Below the pieces are notes generated by a model. It worked only from the letters and a program-made list of their open reading frames with translations, had not been told where the DNA came from and ran no database searches. From Candidatus Corynebacterium faecigallinarum (GTDB lineage: Bacteria; Actinomycetota; Actinomycetes; Mycobacteriales; Mycobacteriaceae), in contig DWVP01000004.1 in NCBI GenBank assembly GCA_019120175.1, positions 1 through 64,000 of the forward strand: a stretch of DNA of 64,000 bases, in the 5' to 3' direction. Below are positions 8,715 through 18,696 of this stretch, in pieces; within the stretch, counting starts at the first letter, position 1, and each line of letters opens with the position of its first letter. Made by a program: the position numbers and the translations under genes.

Positions 8715-9617
8715 ATGAGCACAGGTATTGCAGCGACAAGAGGAGCCGAGTTCTTCGGCACGGTCTCTGTGGCGATGGTTACGCCCTTCACGAAGGACGG
8801 AGACCTCGACCTGGACGCCGGAGTGGCCCTTGCAGGTCATCTGGTGGATCAGGGCTGTGACGCTCTTGTTCTCGGCGGCACCACGGGTGAGTCACCCACG
8901 GTACGTCCGTCGGAGAAGATCGACCTGCTCAAGGCAGTGCGCGCCGAACTGGGCGATCGTGTGAAGCTCACCGCCGGCAGCGGCACCTACGACACCGCGG
9001 AATCCGTGGAACTGTCGAGGATGTCGCAGGACGCCGGGGCTGACAGCCTGCTCGTGGTCACCCCGTACTACTCCCGGCCCAGCCAGGAGGGGCTCTACCG
9101 GCACTTCACCACTGTGGCAGATGCCGTGGACACCCCGATCTGCCTGTACGACATCCCGTCCCGGTCGGTCACTCCGATCGAGACCGAGACCTTGGCCCGC
9201 CTGTCGGCGCATCCGAACATCCACGCCGTGAAGGACGCCAAGGGAGATATTCCGGCGGTGATGGGGTTGATGGAGCAGACCGATCTGGCCTGGTACTCGG
9301 GTGATGACCCACTGAACGTCCCGTGGCTCGCCGTGGGCGCGACCGGAATGATCTCGGTCATCGGCCATGTCGCCGCAGCACAACTGAAGAAGCTGCGCGA
9401 CGCCGTTGACGCCGGAGACATCACCGGTGCCCGCGCGATCGCGACTGCGCTGACTCCGCTGACCCAGGCACAGGGCCGGCTCGGTGGAGTGACGTTCGCC
9501 AAGGCCGCACTGAAACTTCAAGGAATTCAGGTGGGCGCACCGCGCCTGCCAATCATCGAGCCCACGCCGGAAGAGATTGACCGGCTGGCAGAGGACCTGC
9601 AACGCGCAGGGGTATAA
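8715..9617 (+). CDS. dapA: 4-hydroxy-tetrahydrodipicolinate synthase
   Basis: This 300-residue class I aldolase condenses pyruvate and aspartate semialdehyde, the entry step to lysine and DAP. The motif GGTTGES binds pyruvate, TPYYSRP carries the catalytic Tyr, and the Schiff-base Lys is in HAVKDAKGD at about residue 173. ATG 8715 starts the usual N-terminus; an in-frame upstream start at 8646 would add non-conserved sequence. The next gene, RNase J, begins 7 nt after the stop, as in C. glutamicum. Confidence 0.97.
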   Translation: MSTGIAATRGAEFFGTVSVAMVTPFTKDGDLDLDAGVALAGHLVDQGCDALVLGGTTGESPTVRPSEKIDLLKAVRAELGDRVKLTAGSGTYDTAESVELSRMSQDAGADSLLVVTPYYSRPSQEGLYRHFTTVADAVDTPICLYDIPSRSVTPIETETLARLSAHPNIHAVKDAKGDIPAVMGLMEQTDLAWYSGDDPLNVPWLAVGATGMISVIGHVAAAQLKKLRDAVDAGDITGARAIATALTPLTQAQGRLGGVTFAKAALKLQGIQVGAPRLPIIEPTPEEIDRLAEDLQRAGV

Positions 9618-9624
9618 GGACACT

Positions 9625-11823
9625 ATGACTGAGAATCGTTCCCGGGCACGCAAGGTGACCCGGAAGGCTGCTCCGCCGAGCGCCGACACCACCGCGGCCG
9701 ACGTGACCGCCACCTTCAACGACGGTGGCCAGGCGGCACCGTCCAACCAGGGTGGCGACAGCAACGCCGACAGCGGCAACAACGACAACAAGGCCAACCA
9801 GGGCGGCAACAGCAACGACAACGGCGGCAACGGCGGCAACAACCGCAACCGTTCGCGTCGCTCCCGCGGGCGCGGCGGAAACCAGGGCGGTAACCAGGGT
9901 GGAAACCAGGGGGGTCAGAACAACTCCGGCAACCAGGGCGGAAACCAGGGCGGCCGCAACCGTGGTGGCCAGGGCAACAAGGGTGGCCAGGGTGGCCGTA
10001 ACCGTGGCGGACGCGGCGGTAACCGCAACCAGGGTGGAAACCAGGGCGACCGTCGTCGCAACGCCATGCAGACCATGCAGGGCGCTGACCTGACCCAGCG
10101 GCTGCCGAAGCCGCCGGCCGCCCCGAAGGACGGCGTGCGTATCGTCGCCCTCGGCGGTATCTCCGAGATCGGCCGCAACATGACCGTCTTCGAGTACCAC
10201 AACCGTCTGCTCATCGTGGACTGTGGCGTGCTCTTCCCGTCCTCCGGCGAGCCGGGCGTGGACCTGATCCTGCCGGACTTCTCCTACCTCGACGACAAGT
10301 GGGACCGGGTCGACGCCCTGGTCGTCACCCACGGTCACGAGGACCACATCGGTGCGATCCCGTGGCTGCTCAAGCAGCGTTCGGACCTTCCGATCATCGC
10401 CTCGCGCTTCACCTGCGCGCTGATCGCCGCGAAGTGCCAGGAGCACCGTCAGCGTCCGAAGCTCATCGAGGTCAACGACACCTCGAACGAGAACCGCGGA
10501 CCGTTCAACATCAGCTTCTTCAACGTCGGCCACTCCATCCCCGAGTGCCTCGGTGTGCGGCTGAAGACCGGTGGCGGCACCATCGTTCTCACCGGTGACG
10601 TCAAGCTGGACCAGACCCCGGCGGACAAGCGTCCGACCGACCTGCCGGCCCTGTCCCGCATGGGCGACGAGGGTATCGACCTCTTCCTCTGCGACTCCAC
10701 CAACGCCACCACCCCCGGGTTCTCCGGGTCGGAGGCGGCCATCGGCCCGAACCTCAAGCGCATCATCGGTGAGGCCAAGCAGCGCGTGATCCTGGCGTCC
10801 TTCGCCTCCAACGTCGCCCGCGTGCAGATGGCGGTCGACGCCGCCGTCGCCGCCGGCCGCAAGGTGGCCTTCAACGGCCGCTCGATGATCCGCAACATGG
10901 AGATCGCCGAGCGCCTCGGCCTGCTGACCGCCCCGCGCGGCACCATCGTCTCCATGGACGACGCCTCCCGCATGGCTCCGCACAAGGTGCTGCTGGTCAC
11001 CACCGGTACCCAGGGTGAGCCGATGGCGGCACTGTCGCGCATGGCCCGTCGTGAGCACCGCCAGATCACGGTGCGCCCCGGCGACCTGATCATCCTGTCC
11101 TCGTCGCTGGTCCCCGGCAACGAGGAGGCGGTCTTCGGCGTGATCAACATGCTCTCCCAGATCGGTGCCGAGGTCATCACCGGCAAGGACGCCATGGTCC
11201 ACACCTCCGGCCACGGCTACTCCGGCGAGCTGCTGTTCCTCTACAACGCCGCCCGCCCGCGCAACGCCATGCCGGTCCACGGCGAATGGCGCCACATGCG
11301 TGCCAACCGCCAGCTGGCGATCGACACCGGTGTCAACCCCGACAACACCGTGCTGGCCCAGAACGGCGTGGTTGTCGACCTGGTCAACGGCAAGGCCTCC
11401 GTCGTCGGCCAGGTGCCGGTCGGCAACCTCTACGTCGACGGTGTCACCATGGGTGATGTGGGAGCCGAGGAGCTCGAGGACCGTACCGCCATGTCCGAGG
11501 GCGGTCTGATCTCGGTCACCGTCGTCATCGACAACCGCACCGGTCGTCCGCTGGAGGACCCGCAGGTCCAGGCCCGTGGTTTCTCGGACGCCTCGAAGGA
11601 CATGATGCGTCAGGTCACCGAGCTGGTCGACAATGTCATGCTCGACCTCTCCGGCCAGGGTGAGAACGACCCGTACCGCATGGCCCAGAGCCTGCGACGC
11701 AAGGTCGCCAAGTTCGTCAAGGACAAGTGGAAGCGCGAGCCCTTCATCGTTCCCACCGTCGTCCCGATGACCAGCGAGATCGTCGAGGAGCTCGACCCGG
11801 AGGACCACGTCCCCTCGCTGTAG
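9625..11823 (+). CDS. rnj: Ribonuclease J with Gly/Asn/Gln-rich N-terminal tail
   Basis: This 732-residue metallo-beta-lactamase/beta-CASP ribonuclease has both endo- and 5'-exonuclease activity in RNA maturation and decay. The zinc motif THGHEDHIG is at about residues 234-242. Other core blocks are LCDSTNATTPGFSGSE, FASNVARVQ, and the C-terminal HTSGHGYSGELL and MPVHGEWRH. The first 150 residues are low-complexity GGNQ and RGG/RNRGG repeats, longer and more repetitive than in C. glutamicum, and probably a disordered RNA-binding arm. It is translationally close to dapA. Start ATG 9625 precedes the conserved RKVTRKAAPP sequence. Confidence 0.96.
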   Translation: MTENRSRARKVTRKAAPPSADTTAADVTATFNDGGQAAPSNQGGDSNADSGNNDNKANQGGNSNDNGGNGGNNRNRSRRSRGRGGNQGGNQGGNQGGQNNSGNQGGNQGGRNRGGQGNKGGQGGRNRGGRGGNRNQGGNQGDRRRNAMQTMQGADLTQRLPKPPAAPKDGVRIVALGGISEIGRNMTVFEYHNRLLIVDCGVLFPSSGEPGVDLILPDFSYLDDKWDRVDALVVTHGHEDHIGAIPWLLKQRSDLPIIASRFTCALIAAKCQEHRQRPKLIEVNDTSNENRGPFNISFFNVGHSIPECLGVRLKTGGGTIVLTGDVKLDQTPADKRPTDLPALSRMGDEGIDLFLCDSTNATTPGFSGSEAAIGPNLKRIIGEAKQRVILASFASNVARVQMAVDAAVAAGRKVAFNGRSMIRNMEIAERLGLLTAPRGTIVSMDDASRMAPHKVLLVTTGTQGEPMAALSRMARREHRQITVRPGDLIILSSSLVPGNEEAVFGVINMLSQIGAEVITGKDAMVHTSGHGYSGELLFLYNAARPRNAMPVHGEWRHMRANRQLAIDTGVNPDNTVLAQNGVVVDLVNGKASVVGQVPVGNLYVDGVTMGDVGAEELEDRTAMSEGGLISVTVVIDNRTGRPLEDPQVQARGFSDASKDMMRQVTELVDNVMLDLSGQGENDPYRMAQSLRRKVAKFVKDKWKREPFIVPTVVPMTSEIVEELDPEDHVPSL

Positions 11824-11876
11824 AGCTGGACGAGGCTCGACGAGTCCGACAGCACACGGTCCGCCGTGTCTGCGCG

Positions 11877-11882
11877 TACCAT
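11877..11882 (+). promoter_or_regulatory. -10 box for the TIGR03085 gene
   Basis: TACCAT lies 8 nt before the ATG at 11891, in the range of leaderless promoters, although a CGGAG sequence also lies between them. Confidence 0.4.
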
Positions 11883-11890
11883 CGGAGATC

Positions 11891-12508
11891 ATGACGATCT
11901 CCCACGATGAACGCGAGGCACTGGCGGACCTTCTGCTGTCTCTGGGGCCGGACGAGCCCACGCTCTGCGAGGGCTGGATCACCCGCGACATGGCCGTGCA
12001 CCTGGTGCTTCGGGAACACCGGTTGGACGCGACTGCCGGGATGTTCCTCAGTCCGTTGTCCGGCCACCTGGACAAAGTCAGTCGCGAGTACGCGCAGAAG
12101 CCCTTCACCGACCTGGTGGAGTCCTACCGGAACGGTCCACCGGTGTGGAACCCGATGAAACTGGCGGACAAGTTCATCAACCTGGGGGAGAACTTCGTCC
12201 ACCACGAGGACGTGCGCCGCGGGGGAGGGGAGTACACCCCGCGGGACCTGCCGGTGGCGACCCGTGATGCACTGTGGACGCTGGTCTCCCAGGCTGCCCG
12301 CGGGATGATCCGTTCCACCGGGGCGACTGTTCAGCTGGTGCGCACGGATGGTTCTGGAGCCGAGTCGGTGACCGTGGGAACCGGGGAGCCGGAGGTGACC
12401 GTGTCCGGGGAGGCCGGCGAGATCGTCCTGTGGGTTTACGGCCGGGACAAGGCTGCAGGCGTGACGGTGGAGGGCCCGGTTGACCGGGTCCGACGGACCT
12501 CCCTGTAG
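11891..12508 (+). CDS. TIGR03085 family protein of the mycothiol maleylpyruvate isomerase fold
   Basis: This 205-residue protein begins with the DinB-like four-helix bundle of mycothiol-dependent isomerases and S-transferases (LADLLLSLGPDEPTLCEGW, RDMAVHLVLREHRLD). It contains the candidate metal-ligand histidines in VHLVLREH and ENFVHHEDVRR, followed by a small C-terminal beta domain ending VDRVRRTSL. The family is found in mycothiol-producing actinobacteria. A metal-dependent thiol-transfer role is likely but the substrate is unknown. It sits alone between RNase J and ftsK. Confidence 0.8.
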   Translation: MTISHDEREALADLLLSLGPDEPTLCEGWITRDMAVHLVLREHRLDATAGMFLSPLSGHLDKVSREYAQKPFTDLVESYRNGPPVWNPMKLADKFINLGENFVHHEDVRRGGGEYTPRDLPVATRDALWTLVSQAARGMIRSTGATVQLVRTDGSGAESVTVGTGEPEVTVSGEAGEIVLWVYGRDKAAGVTVEGPVDRVRRTSL

Positions 12509-12596
12509 TCGGTAGGACGGCCCGGTTCGCCAGGTGGTCATGAAATCGTCACGGTTGTGACGTGTGTTGCGACTGTTAAAGGTGAGGTTAAGCGAT

Positions 12597-12602
12597 TAGA
12601 CT
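12597..12602 (+). promoter_or_regulatory. -10 box for leaderless ftsK mRNA
   Basis: TAGACT is 7 nt before the ftsK ATG. Confidence 0.65.
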
Positions 12603-12609
12603 GGCCGTC

Positions 12610-15600
12610 ATGTCAACGCCCAGTCGCACGCGCACCTCTCCAGGGTCCACCGCTTCCCGCTCTCCGAAGACCTCCGGAGGGCGGGGAAGTGGGCATGCCT
12701 CGGGTCGGCGGGCGACGTCCTACGACACCAGTGAATTCGAGCGGACGTCCGGGGCCTTCGGGGCAGTCGGATCATCGCTGCGTGCGATGCTCGGCGGGAT
12801 GTCTCGTGGCGTGGGAACCGTGGCACGCGGCCTGTCGGTCTCCGACCGTGGCGGCGACGACCACGGTACGACCGCGCCCGATGACCAGCCGACCACGGTG
12901 CTGGAGCGTGCGGCGGAGAAGGAGCGCGCCAAGGGTTCCGGTAAGGGCAAGCGGAAGGACAAGACAGGGTCGACAGGAACGACACGGCCGACACGTCAGA
13001 AGGGACGCCAAGATACCGTGACCGATGAGCCGGAACAGCCGGAAGAGACGACGGCCGACGATGACTCCGTGCGTATCGGCGGACGCTACGACGGTGCGGC
13101 TCTCGGTGCCCTCGCCCTGGCGATCGTCGTGGCCGGGACGTCCTGGTTCAACGTCGGCGGTGCCGTCGGATCCGGCATCGACTTCGGGCTGACCTACCTG
13201 GTCGGTGCCGGTGCGCTGCTGGTGCCGCTGATCCTCGTCGCCACCGCCTGGGTGCTGATGGTCGGTGTCGAATCCACCCAGCACTCCCGGCTGCGACTGG
13301 GCATCGGCACCGGGCTGATCGTGCTGTCGCTGTTGGGCATCATCCATATCCTCGCCGGTCAGCCGTCCGAGGTGGAGGACCGTGCGAGTGCCGGTGGTAT
13401 CGTCGGCCAGTTCATCGGTACGCCGATGGCAGTGGGCTTCAGCCCGTACCTCGCCGTGCCGCTGCTGCTGCTCACCGTGCTCTACGGTGGCCTGCAGATG
13501 ACCGGCATGTCGGTGCGCGACCTGGCCGGTGCGCTGTCCGGGTGGCTGGGCTACCAGGTTCGCTCGGCACGTCACTACGATGAGGACGGCCTGGAAGGCG
13601 CTGAAGGCGCAGACGAGTACGCAGCGGTGGACCGGGAGCTCGAGGACGCGGTGCGTGAACGCCGCACTCCGCGGGCGACCCCCCGCGCCGGTGGACCGTC
13701 GGCCGCCCGGGCCAGTCACCGGACGTCCCGGGGACGTTCCCCGATGGACAACTACCCCGTCGATCCGGCCGTGGGGGAGCAGACGACCCTCACCTTCCAG
13801 ACCGGGGACCAGGCTGGGGATGAGGTCGAGGACCAGGCAGAGAAGCGTCCTGCGGCCTCCATCGACGACAACCTCCTCGATGACGCACCGAAGCCCCCTG
13901 CCCGGCGCAAGAGTGCGGCCCAGAACACGAGCACTGCGGCTGTGAACCAGAACCTGGACGAGCTCGCCGAGGACTACGGGCTGGAGGACGATCCGGCACC
14001 CGCCGCCCCGGCTGTTGCATCTCCGGCTCCTGCTGCATCTTCTGCAGCGGCATCCTCCGCCGATCCGCGCGAAGAGACCCGTCGCCGCATCGTCGCGCGC
14101 TCCGGAGTCGATGCCGCGGCTGTCGCAGGCAAGGCGGCCCAGGCGGCCCAGGCAGCCCAGGCGGCAGAGAGCGCCGAGGCTGAAGCTGTACCGCAGGTCG
14201 CCGGCGACTACGTTCTGCCGTCGACCGAACTGCTGGTCCAGGGTGAGACCGCCAAGACCCACAGCGCAGCCAACGACCGGATGATCGAGGCGATCACAGA
14301 CGTCTTCGCCGAGTTCAAGGTCGACGCCCATGTCACCGGCTTCTCCCGCGGTCCGACAGTGACCCGCTACGAGGTCGAGCTCGGCCCCGGTGTGAAGGTC
14401 TCCAAGATCACCAACCTGCAGTCCAACCTGGCCTACGCCGCCGCCACCGACAACGTCCGGCTGCTCACCCCGATCCCCGGCAAGTCAGCAGTGGGTATCG
14501 AGGTCCCCAACACCGACCGTGAGATGGTGCGTCTGGCCGACGTCCTGGAGGCCCCGAACGTCCAGTCCGACGTGGACCCGATGCTCATCGGCCTGGGCAA
14601 GGACATCGAGGGGCACTTCGTGGCCCACTCGATCCAGAAGATGCCGCACCTGCTGGTCGCCGGTTCCACCGGCTCCGGTAAGTCCGCCTTCGTCAACTCG
14701 ATGCTGGTCTCGCTGCTCACCCGCGCGACCCCGGAGGACGTGCGGCTGATCCTGGTCGACCCCAAGATGGTCGAGCTGACCCCCTATGAGGGCATCCCGC
14801 ACCTGATCACCCCGATCATCACCCAGCCGAAGAAGGCGGCTGCTGCGCTGACCTGGCTGGTCGAGGAGATGGAGCAGCGCTACATGGACATGAAGTCCAC
14901 GCGCGTGCGCCACATCAAGGACTTCAACCGCAAGGTGAAGTCCGGGGAGATCGAGACCCCGCTCGGCTCCGAGCGCGAATACCGGCCGTACCCCTACATC
15001 GTCTGTGTCGTCGACGAGCTCGCCGACCTGATGATGACCGCCCCGCGGGAGATCGAGGACTCCATCGTCCGGATCACCCAGAAGGCCCGCGCCGCCGGCA
15101 TCCACCTGGTGCTGGCCACCCAGCGCCCCTCGGTGGACGTGGTCACCGGTCTGATCAAGACCAACGTGCCCTCCCGGCTGGCGTTCGCGACGTCCTCGCT
15201 GACCGACTCACGCGTCATCCTGGACCAGGGTGGTGCCGAGAAGCTGATCGGCATGGGCGATGGCCTGTTCATCCCGCAGGGTGCCGGCAAGCCACAGCGT
15301 ATGCAGGGCGCCTTCGTCACTGATGAGGAGGTCCAGGCCGTCGTCGATGCGACGAAGGACCAGGCGGAGCCGGAGTACGCCGACGGTGTCACCGAGGACA
15401 AGGCCGCCGAGGCGAAGAAGGAGATCGACGCGGATATCGGCGACGACCTCGACGACCTGCTCCAGGCCGTTGAGCTGGTGGTCACGAGCCAGTTCGGTTC
15501 GACCTCGATGCTGCAGCGCAAGCTGCGCATCGGTTTCGCCAAGGCAGGTCGACTCATGGACCTCATGGAGACCCGTGGGGTGGTCGGCCCGTCCGAGGGA

Positions 15601-15861
15601 TCCAAGGCGCGCGATGTGCTGGTCAAGCCCGAGGAGCTCGACACCATGCTGTGGATGATCAAGGGTGCCGACCCGGCGGACGCCCCCAAGGAGCTGCAGG
15701 CGGAAGAGGATGCTGCGTACGGTGCAGCCGGTTCGTCTGACGCCACGGCGGTGACCCCCGTCGGGCAGGACGATCAGCCCACCGGCGAGATCCCGGCGGT
15801 GCAGGACACCCATACCCGCGTGGTCCGTGCCGACGCCTCCGGTACCACCGGGGCGTTCTGA
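12610..15861 (+). CDS. ftsK: DNA translocase FtsK
   Basis: This 1083-residue septal translocase pumps chromosome DNA and drives dimer resolution at division. The N-terminus is Ser/Arg/Gly-rich. Four to five membrane segments lie at about residues 160-310. A Pro/Ala-rich linker follows to about 550, including an [12 protein letters not shown] run near 517. The RecA-like motor has Walker A GSTGSGKS at about 684 and the FtsK signature [24 protein letters not shown]. The C-terminal gamma winged helix is near 945-1010 ([27 protein letters not shown]). The ATG fits the leaderless -10 box. Confidence 0.97.
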   Translation: MSTPSRTRTSPGSTASRSPKTSGGRGSGHASGRRATSYDTSEFERTSGAFGAVGSSLRAMLGGMSRGVGTVARGLSVSDRGGDDHGTTAPDDQPTTVLERAAEKERAKGSGKGKRKDKTGSTGTTRPTRQKGRQDTVTDEPEQPEETTADDDSVRIGGRYDGAALGALALAIVVAGTSWFNVGGAVGSGIDFGLTYLVGAGALLVPLILVATAWVLMVGVESTQHSRLRLGIGTGLIVLSLLGIIHILAGQPSEVEDRASAGGIVGQFIGTPMAVGFSPYLAVPLLLLTVLYGGLQMTGMSVRDLAGALSGWLGYQVRSARHYDEDGLEGAEGADEYAAVDRELEDAVRERRTPRATPRAGGPSAARASHRTSRGRSPMDNYPVDPAVGEQTTLTFQTGDQAGDEVEDQAEKRPAASIDDNLLDDAPKPPARRKSAAQNTSTAAVNQNLDELAEDYGLEDDPAPAAPAVASPAPAASSAAASSADPREETRRRIVARSGVDAAAVAGKAAQAAQAAQAAESAEAEAVPQVAGDYVLPSTELLVQGETAKTHSAANDRMIEAITDVFAEFKVDAHVTGFSRGPTVTRYEVELGPGVKVSKITNLQSNLAYAAATDNVRLLTPIPGKSAVGIEVPNTDREMVRLADVLEAPNVQSDVDPMLIGLGKDIEGHFVAHSIQKMPHLLVAGSTGSGKSAFVNSMLVSLLTRATPEDVRLILVDPKMVELTPYEGIPHLITPIITQPKKAAAALTWLVEEMEQRYMDMKSTRVRHIKDFNRKVKSGEIETPLGSEREYRPYPYIVCVVDELADLMMTAPREIEDSIVRITQKARAAGIHLVLATQRPSVDVVTGLIKTNVPSRLAFATSSLTDSRVILDQGGAEKLIGMGDGLFIPQGAGKPQRMQGAFVTDEEVQAVVDATKDQAEPEYADGVTEDKAAEAKKEIDADIGDDLDDLLQAVELVVTSQFGSTSMLQRKLRIGFAKAGRLMDLMETRGVVGPSEGSKARDVLVKPEELDTMLWMIKGADPADAPKELQAEEDAAYGAAGSSDATAVTPVGQDDQPTGEIPAVQDTHTRVVRADASGTTGAF

Positions 15862-15890
15862 GGAAGATCTGCTAGACTTCGATCTTGTCA

Positions 15891-16081
15891 GGAGGGGAGT
15901 ACCCCGCCCGCGGCACTGATCGTCAACACGGCGGTCGGGGCGACACCACAGGAACCCGTTTCCACCGTGGTCGAGCCTCCGGCCCCCGGTCGTGCCGGCC
16001 ATCCGGAGCAGACGGCATCGTCGGTCCGGATGGTGGGGGAGACCTCCGGTCCTTTACTCTTGCTACGAGACCGGAGGCTTT
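15891..16081 (+). promoter_or_regulatory. yybP-ykoY (Mn2+) riboswitch with overlapping terminator
   Basis: The leader of the TerC gene has the conserved GGGGAGTA loop (15894-15901) and the second loop ending GAGACC (16040-16045), about 150 nt apart as in yybP-ykoY elements. P1 can form between GGAGG (15891-15895) and CCTCC (16043-16047). The same CCTCC starts a 9-bp hairpin, CCTCCGGTC (16043-16051) with GACCGGAGG (16069-16077), followed by CTTTA. Aptamer P1 and this terminator are mutually exclusive, so metal binding should switch transcription on. Confidence 0.8.
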
Positions 16082-16089
16082 ACCTGCCC

Positions 16090-17289
16090 ATGGAAGTTAA
16101 TGCACTCACCTGGGCGATCACCATCGCCGTGATCGCCGGGTTCTTCATCTTCGACTTCTACGCCCACGTGCGTACCCCTCACGCCCCGTCGCTGAAGGAA
16201 TCAGCGTGGTGGAGCCTGTTCTACGTCGCTCTGGCCTGTGCTTTCGGTGTCTTCCTGTGGTTCACCTGGGGTGAACCAGGCGACCCGCACGGCCACGGCA
16301 TCGAGTTCTTCACCGGTTATGTCACGGAGAAGGCACTCAGCGTGGACAACCTGTTCATCTTCGCGCTGATCATGGGGTCGTTCAAGGTCCCCCGCGAGTA
16401 TCAGCAGAAGGTCCTGCTCATCGGCATCGCCCTGGCCCTGGTGTTCCGAGGCGTGTTCATCGCCTTCGGTGCCGCCGCCATCGAGGCCTGGTCGGACGTT
16501 TTCTACATCTTCGGTATCTGGCTGATGTGGACCGCCTACACCGTCGTCCGCGACGAGGTCCGCGACGAGCCGGCCCGGGATCCCAGCGACATGAAGCTGA
16601 TCAAGGTGCTCAACAAGGCGGTCCCGGTGGCCGACGAGTTCCACGGTGACAAGCTGATCGTGCGCAAACTGGGCAAGGTCATGATCACCCCGATGATGGT
16701 CTGCCTGGTCGCCATCGGCATGACCGACCTGATGTTCGCGCTGGATTCGATCCCGGCGATCTACGGCATCACCCAGGAGCCCTACATCGTCTTCACCACC
16801 AACGCCTTCGCGCTGCTGGGACTGCGTCAGATGTACTTCCTGTTGGACGGACTGCTCGACCGCCTGGTCTACCTGCCGTACGGCCTGGGCATCATCCTGG
16901 CCTTCATCGGTGTGAAGCTGGTGCTGCACGCACTGCACGAGAATGGCCTGCCGTTCATCAACGGCGGCGAGCCGGTCTCCGGTGCTCCTGAGGTCGAGAC
17001 CGTGACCTCCCTGTTGGTCATCGTCGGTGTGCTGGTCGTGACCATCATCGCCAGCGTCCTGAAGTCCAGGAAGGACGCGAAGGACGGTGAGGACGGTGAG
17101 GACGCCGGCGCTGCCGAGACCGACGCCGACACCACCTCGGACGCTGTGTCGGAGGCACCGGCCGACGCTGACACTGACTCGAAGGTTGAGTCCACCGTCG
17201 CGTCCGACGCCGAGGTTGGTATCGGGAATGACGCCGGTACGGACACCGGATCCGGATCCGATGACGGATCCGCCACCACGAAGAACTGA
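16090..17289 (+). CDS. TerC family membrane protein (probable Mn2+ exporter)
   Basis: This 399-residue polytopic protein carries the TerC/Alx hallmarks: LSVDNLFIFALIMGSFKVP with its membrane Asp-Asn pair, the second acidic helix IGMTDLMFALDSIPAIYGIT, and FALLGLRQMYFLLDGLLDRL. About eight to nine membrane helices end near residue 325. The last 75 residues are a hydrophilic acidic Asp/Ala/Ser/Thr tail. The family exports Mn2+, agreeing with the yybP-ykoY riboswitch in its leader. ATG 16090 lies just after the riboswitch terminator; earlier in-frame starts would place riboswitch sequence in the protein. Confidence 0.9.
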   Translation: MEVNALTWAITIAVIAGFFIFDFYAHVRTPHAPSLKESAWWSLFYVALACAFGVFLWFTWGEPGDPHGHGIEFFTGYVTEKALSVDNLFIFALIMGSFKVPREYQQKVLLIGIALALVFRGVFIAFGAAAIEAWSDVFYIFGIWLMWTAYTVVRDEVRDEPARDPSDMKLIKVLNKAVPVADEFHGDKLIVRKLGKVMITPMMVCLVAIGMTDLMFALDSIPAIYGITQEPYIVFTTNAFALLGLRQMYFLLDGLLDRLVYLPYGLGIILAFIGVKLVLHALHENGLPFINGGEPVSGAPEVETVTSLLVIVGVLVVTIIASVLKSRKDAKDGEDGEDAGAAETDADTTSDAVSEAPADADTDSKVESTVASDAEVGIGNDAGTDTGSGSDDGSATTKN

Positions 17290-17392
17290 CACCACGGACT
17301 GAAAGGCACAGTGACCGGCGCACATGCCGACACGTGAGTCGACACCGCCGTCCTTCCGACGGTGCGAATCGCGAGTCGGGTGGCTGTCTGAG

Positions 17393-17398
17393 TAGGAT
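17393..17398 (+). promoter_or_regulatory. -10 box for leaderless pgsA mRNA
   Basis: TAGGAT is 7 nt before the GTG start of pgsA and decides the start codon. Confidence 0.6.
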
Positions 17399-17405
17399 AT
17401 GGGAC

Positions 17406-18071
17406 GTGCAAGAAACTCACGACGGGAACCAGCCAAGCGCAGAAGACCGTACGCAGGACCCCGGGGGTGACCTCACCGGCGTCACGCGGTCGGCGTTCGG
17501 CCGTGCGGTGCACCGCTACAGCATCCCCAACGTCCTGACCACGATCCGGATCGTCCTGATCCCGATCTTCGTCTGGCTGCTCGTCGCGGCCGGCCCGCTG
17601 GACGGTACCCGGGAACTGGACACCGCCCTGCGCTGGTGGGCATTGTTCGCGTTCTGCCTGCTGATGATCACCGACCAGCTGGACGGCCACCTCGCCCGAA
17701 AGTACGAGGTCATCACCGACTACGGCAAGCTCGCCGATCCGATCGCCGACAAGGCGTTGATGATCTCGGCGATGGTCACCCTGAACATCCTGGGCGACCT
17801 GTGGTGGTGGGTGACTGTGGTCATCGTCGTGCGCGAGCTGGGGATCACCGTCTGGCGGATGGTCCTGGCCCGTCGTGGCAAGGTCGTGCCCGCCTCCAAG
17901 GGCGGCAAGCTCAAGACCGTGCTGCAGACCCTGGCCATCGCCATGGTTCTCGCCCCGCTGCCGGACTGGACGGACTGGATCACCATCCCGCTGGTCCTGC
18001 TGGCCGTCGCGGTCACCGTGGTGACCGGCATCCAGTACCTGCTGGATTCCCGGAACCGTTCGGACAGCTGA
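17406..18071 (+). CDS. pgsA: CDP-diacylglycerol--glycerol-3-phosphate 3-phosphatidyltransferase
   Basis: This 221-residue membrane enzyme makes phosphatidylglycerol phosphate, the first committed step to PG and cardiolipin. The CDP-alcohol phosphotransferase motif D-x2-DG-x2-AR-x8-G-x3-D-x3-D is complete in the segment beginning DQLDGHLAR, and several membrane helices follow. The GTG at 17406 is preferred over the frame opening at 17334 because the -10 box sits exactly 7 nt before it and the extra residues are not conserved. pgsA, cinA and clgR follow one another as in C. glutamicum. Confidence 0.93.
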   Translation: MQETHDGNQPSAEDRTQDPGGDLTGVTRSAFGRAVHRYSIPNVLTTIRIVLIPIFVWLLVAAGPLDGTRELDTALRWWALFAFCLLMITDQLDGHLARKYEVITDYGKLADPIADKALMISAMVTLNILGDLWWWVTVVIVVRELGITVWRMVLARRGKVVPASKGGKLKTVLQTLAIAMVLAPLPDWTDWITIPLVLLAVAVTVVTGIQYLLDSRNRSDS

Positions 18072-18084
18072 ACGGACACCTGAG

Positions 18085-18696
18085 GTGCCTTCGCCCGAGA
18101 CCGTGACCGCGCCCGTTGCCCGCGAGTTCGTCGCGGCTGCGGAGGAGCGTGGGTTGACGGTCGCCACGGCGGAGTCGTTGACGGCTGGACGTATCGCGGC
18201 CTCCATCGCCGACGTCCCGGGGGCCTCGGCGGTGCTGCGTGGCGGACTCATCGTCTACGCCACCGACCTGAAAGGCATCCTGGCAGGGGTAGACGCTGAT
18301 CTGCTGGACCGGGTCGGCCCGGTTCATCCGGAGGTTGCCGCCCAGCTCGCCCGCGGAGCGGCACGGGTCTGCGGGGCCGATCTGGGGGTGGGGGTGACCG
18401 GGGTCGCCGGCCCCGACGCCCAGGACGGCCACCCGGTCGGGGAGGTCTACCTCGCGGTCAGTGTGTCGGCGCAGGCCGACTGCCCGGACCAGGGCACAGT
18501 CGTTCATCGTCTGGATGACCGGTGGCACTCCCCGGCCCAGGACATCGGGGCACGGGAGGCGATTCGGAGGGCCACCACGATCCGTGCCCTCGAACTGCTC
18601 ACCACGCAGGTGGAGGGTGGTCTAGAATTGAAGGGGAACAAACCAGCCCCCACATCCGTTGGAGACGGTGATGGCAAAGCACACTTCGGTCCTTGA
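18085..18696 (+). CDS. cinA: CinA C-terminal domain protein (nicotinamide-nucleotide amidase)
   Basis: This 203-residue single-domain PncC-type protein hydrolyses the amide of NMN in NAD recycling. Family signatures are TVATAESLTAGRIAASIADVPGAS, GLIVYATDLKG, ARGAARVCGADLGVGVTGVAGP and GEVYLAVS. The GTG start is 13 nt after the pgsA stop. About 30 residues at the C-terminus (from GGLELKGN) exceed the family length. They read through the clgR promoter and overlap the first 26 bp of clgR, so they are probably non-conserved. Confidence 0.88.
   Translation: MPSPETVTAPVAREFVAAAEERGLTVATAESLTAGRIAASIADVPGASAVLRGGLIVYATDLKGILAGVDADLLDRVGPVHPEVAAQLARGAARVCGADLGVGVTGVAGPDAQDGHPVGEVYLAVSVSAQADCPDQGTVVHRLDDRWHSPAQDIGAREAIRRATTIRALELLTTQVEGGLELKGNKPAPTSVGDGDGKAHFGP
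18634..18662 (+). promoter_or_regulatory. SigH-type promoter of clgR
   Basis: GGGAAC (-35, 18634-18639), 17-nt spacer and CGTTGG (-10, 18657-18662) match the corynebacterial SigH consensus. The -10 ends 8 nt before the clgR ATG, implying a leaderless mRNA. The same two hexamers with the same spacing lie upstream of sigB in this window. C. glutamicum clgR is known to depend on SigH. Confidence 0.75.

Noticed and set aside
9880..10050. Possible CRISPR-like or satellite repeat
   Set aside because: The periodicity comes from GGNQ/RGG codons of the RNase J arm; there are no spacers of constant length.
9553..12108. Minus-strand open frame of 851 codons opposite RNase J
   Set aside because: It is a compositional shadow of RNase J and its repeat region, with no family resemblance.
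12772..14331. Minus-strand open frame of 519 codons inside ftsK
   Set aside because: It is antisense to a complete FtsK and has no recognisable motif or ribosome-binding site.
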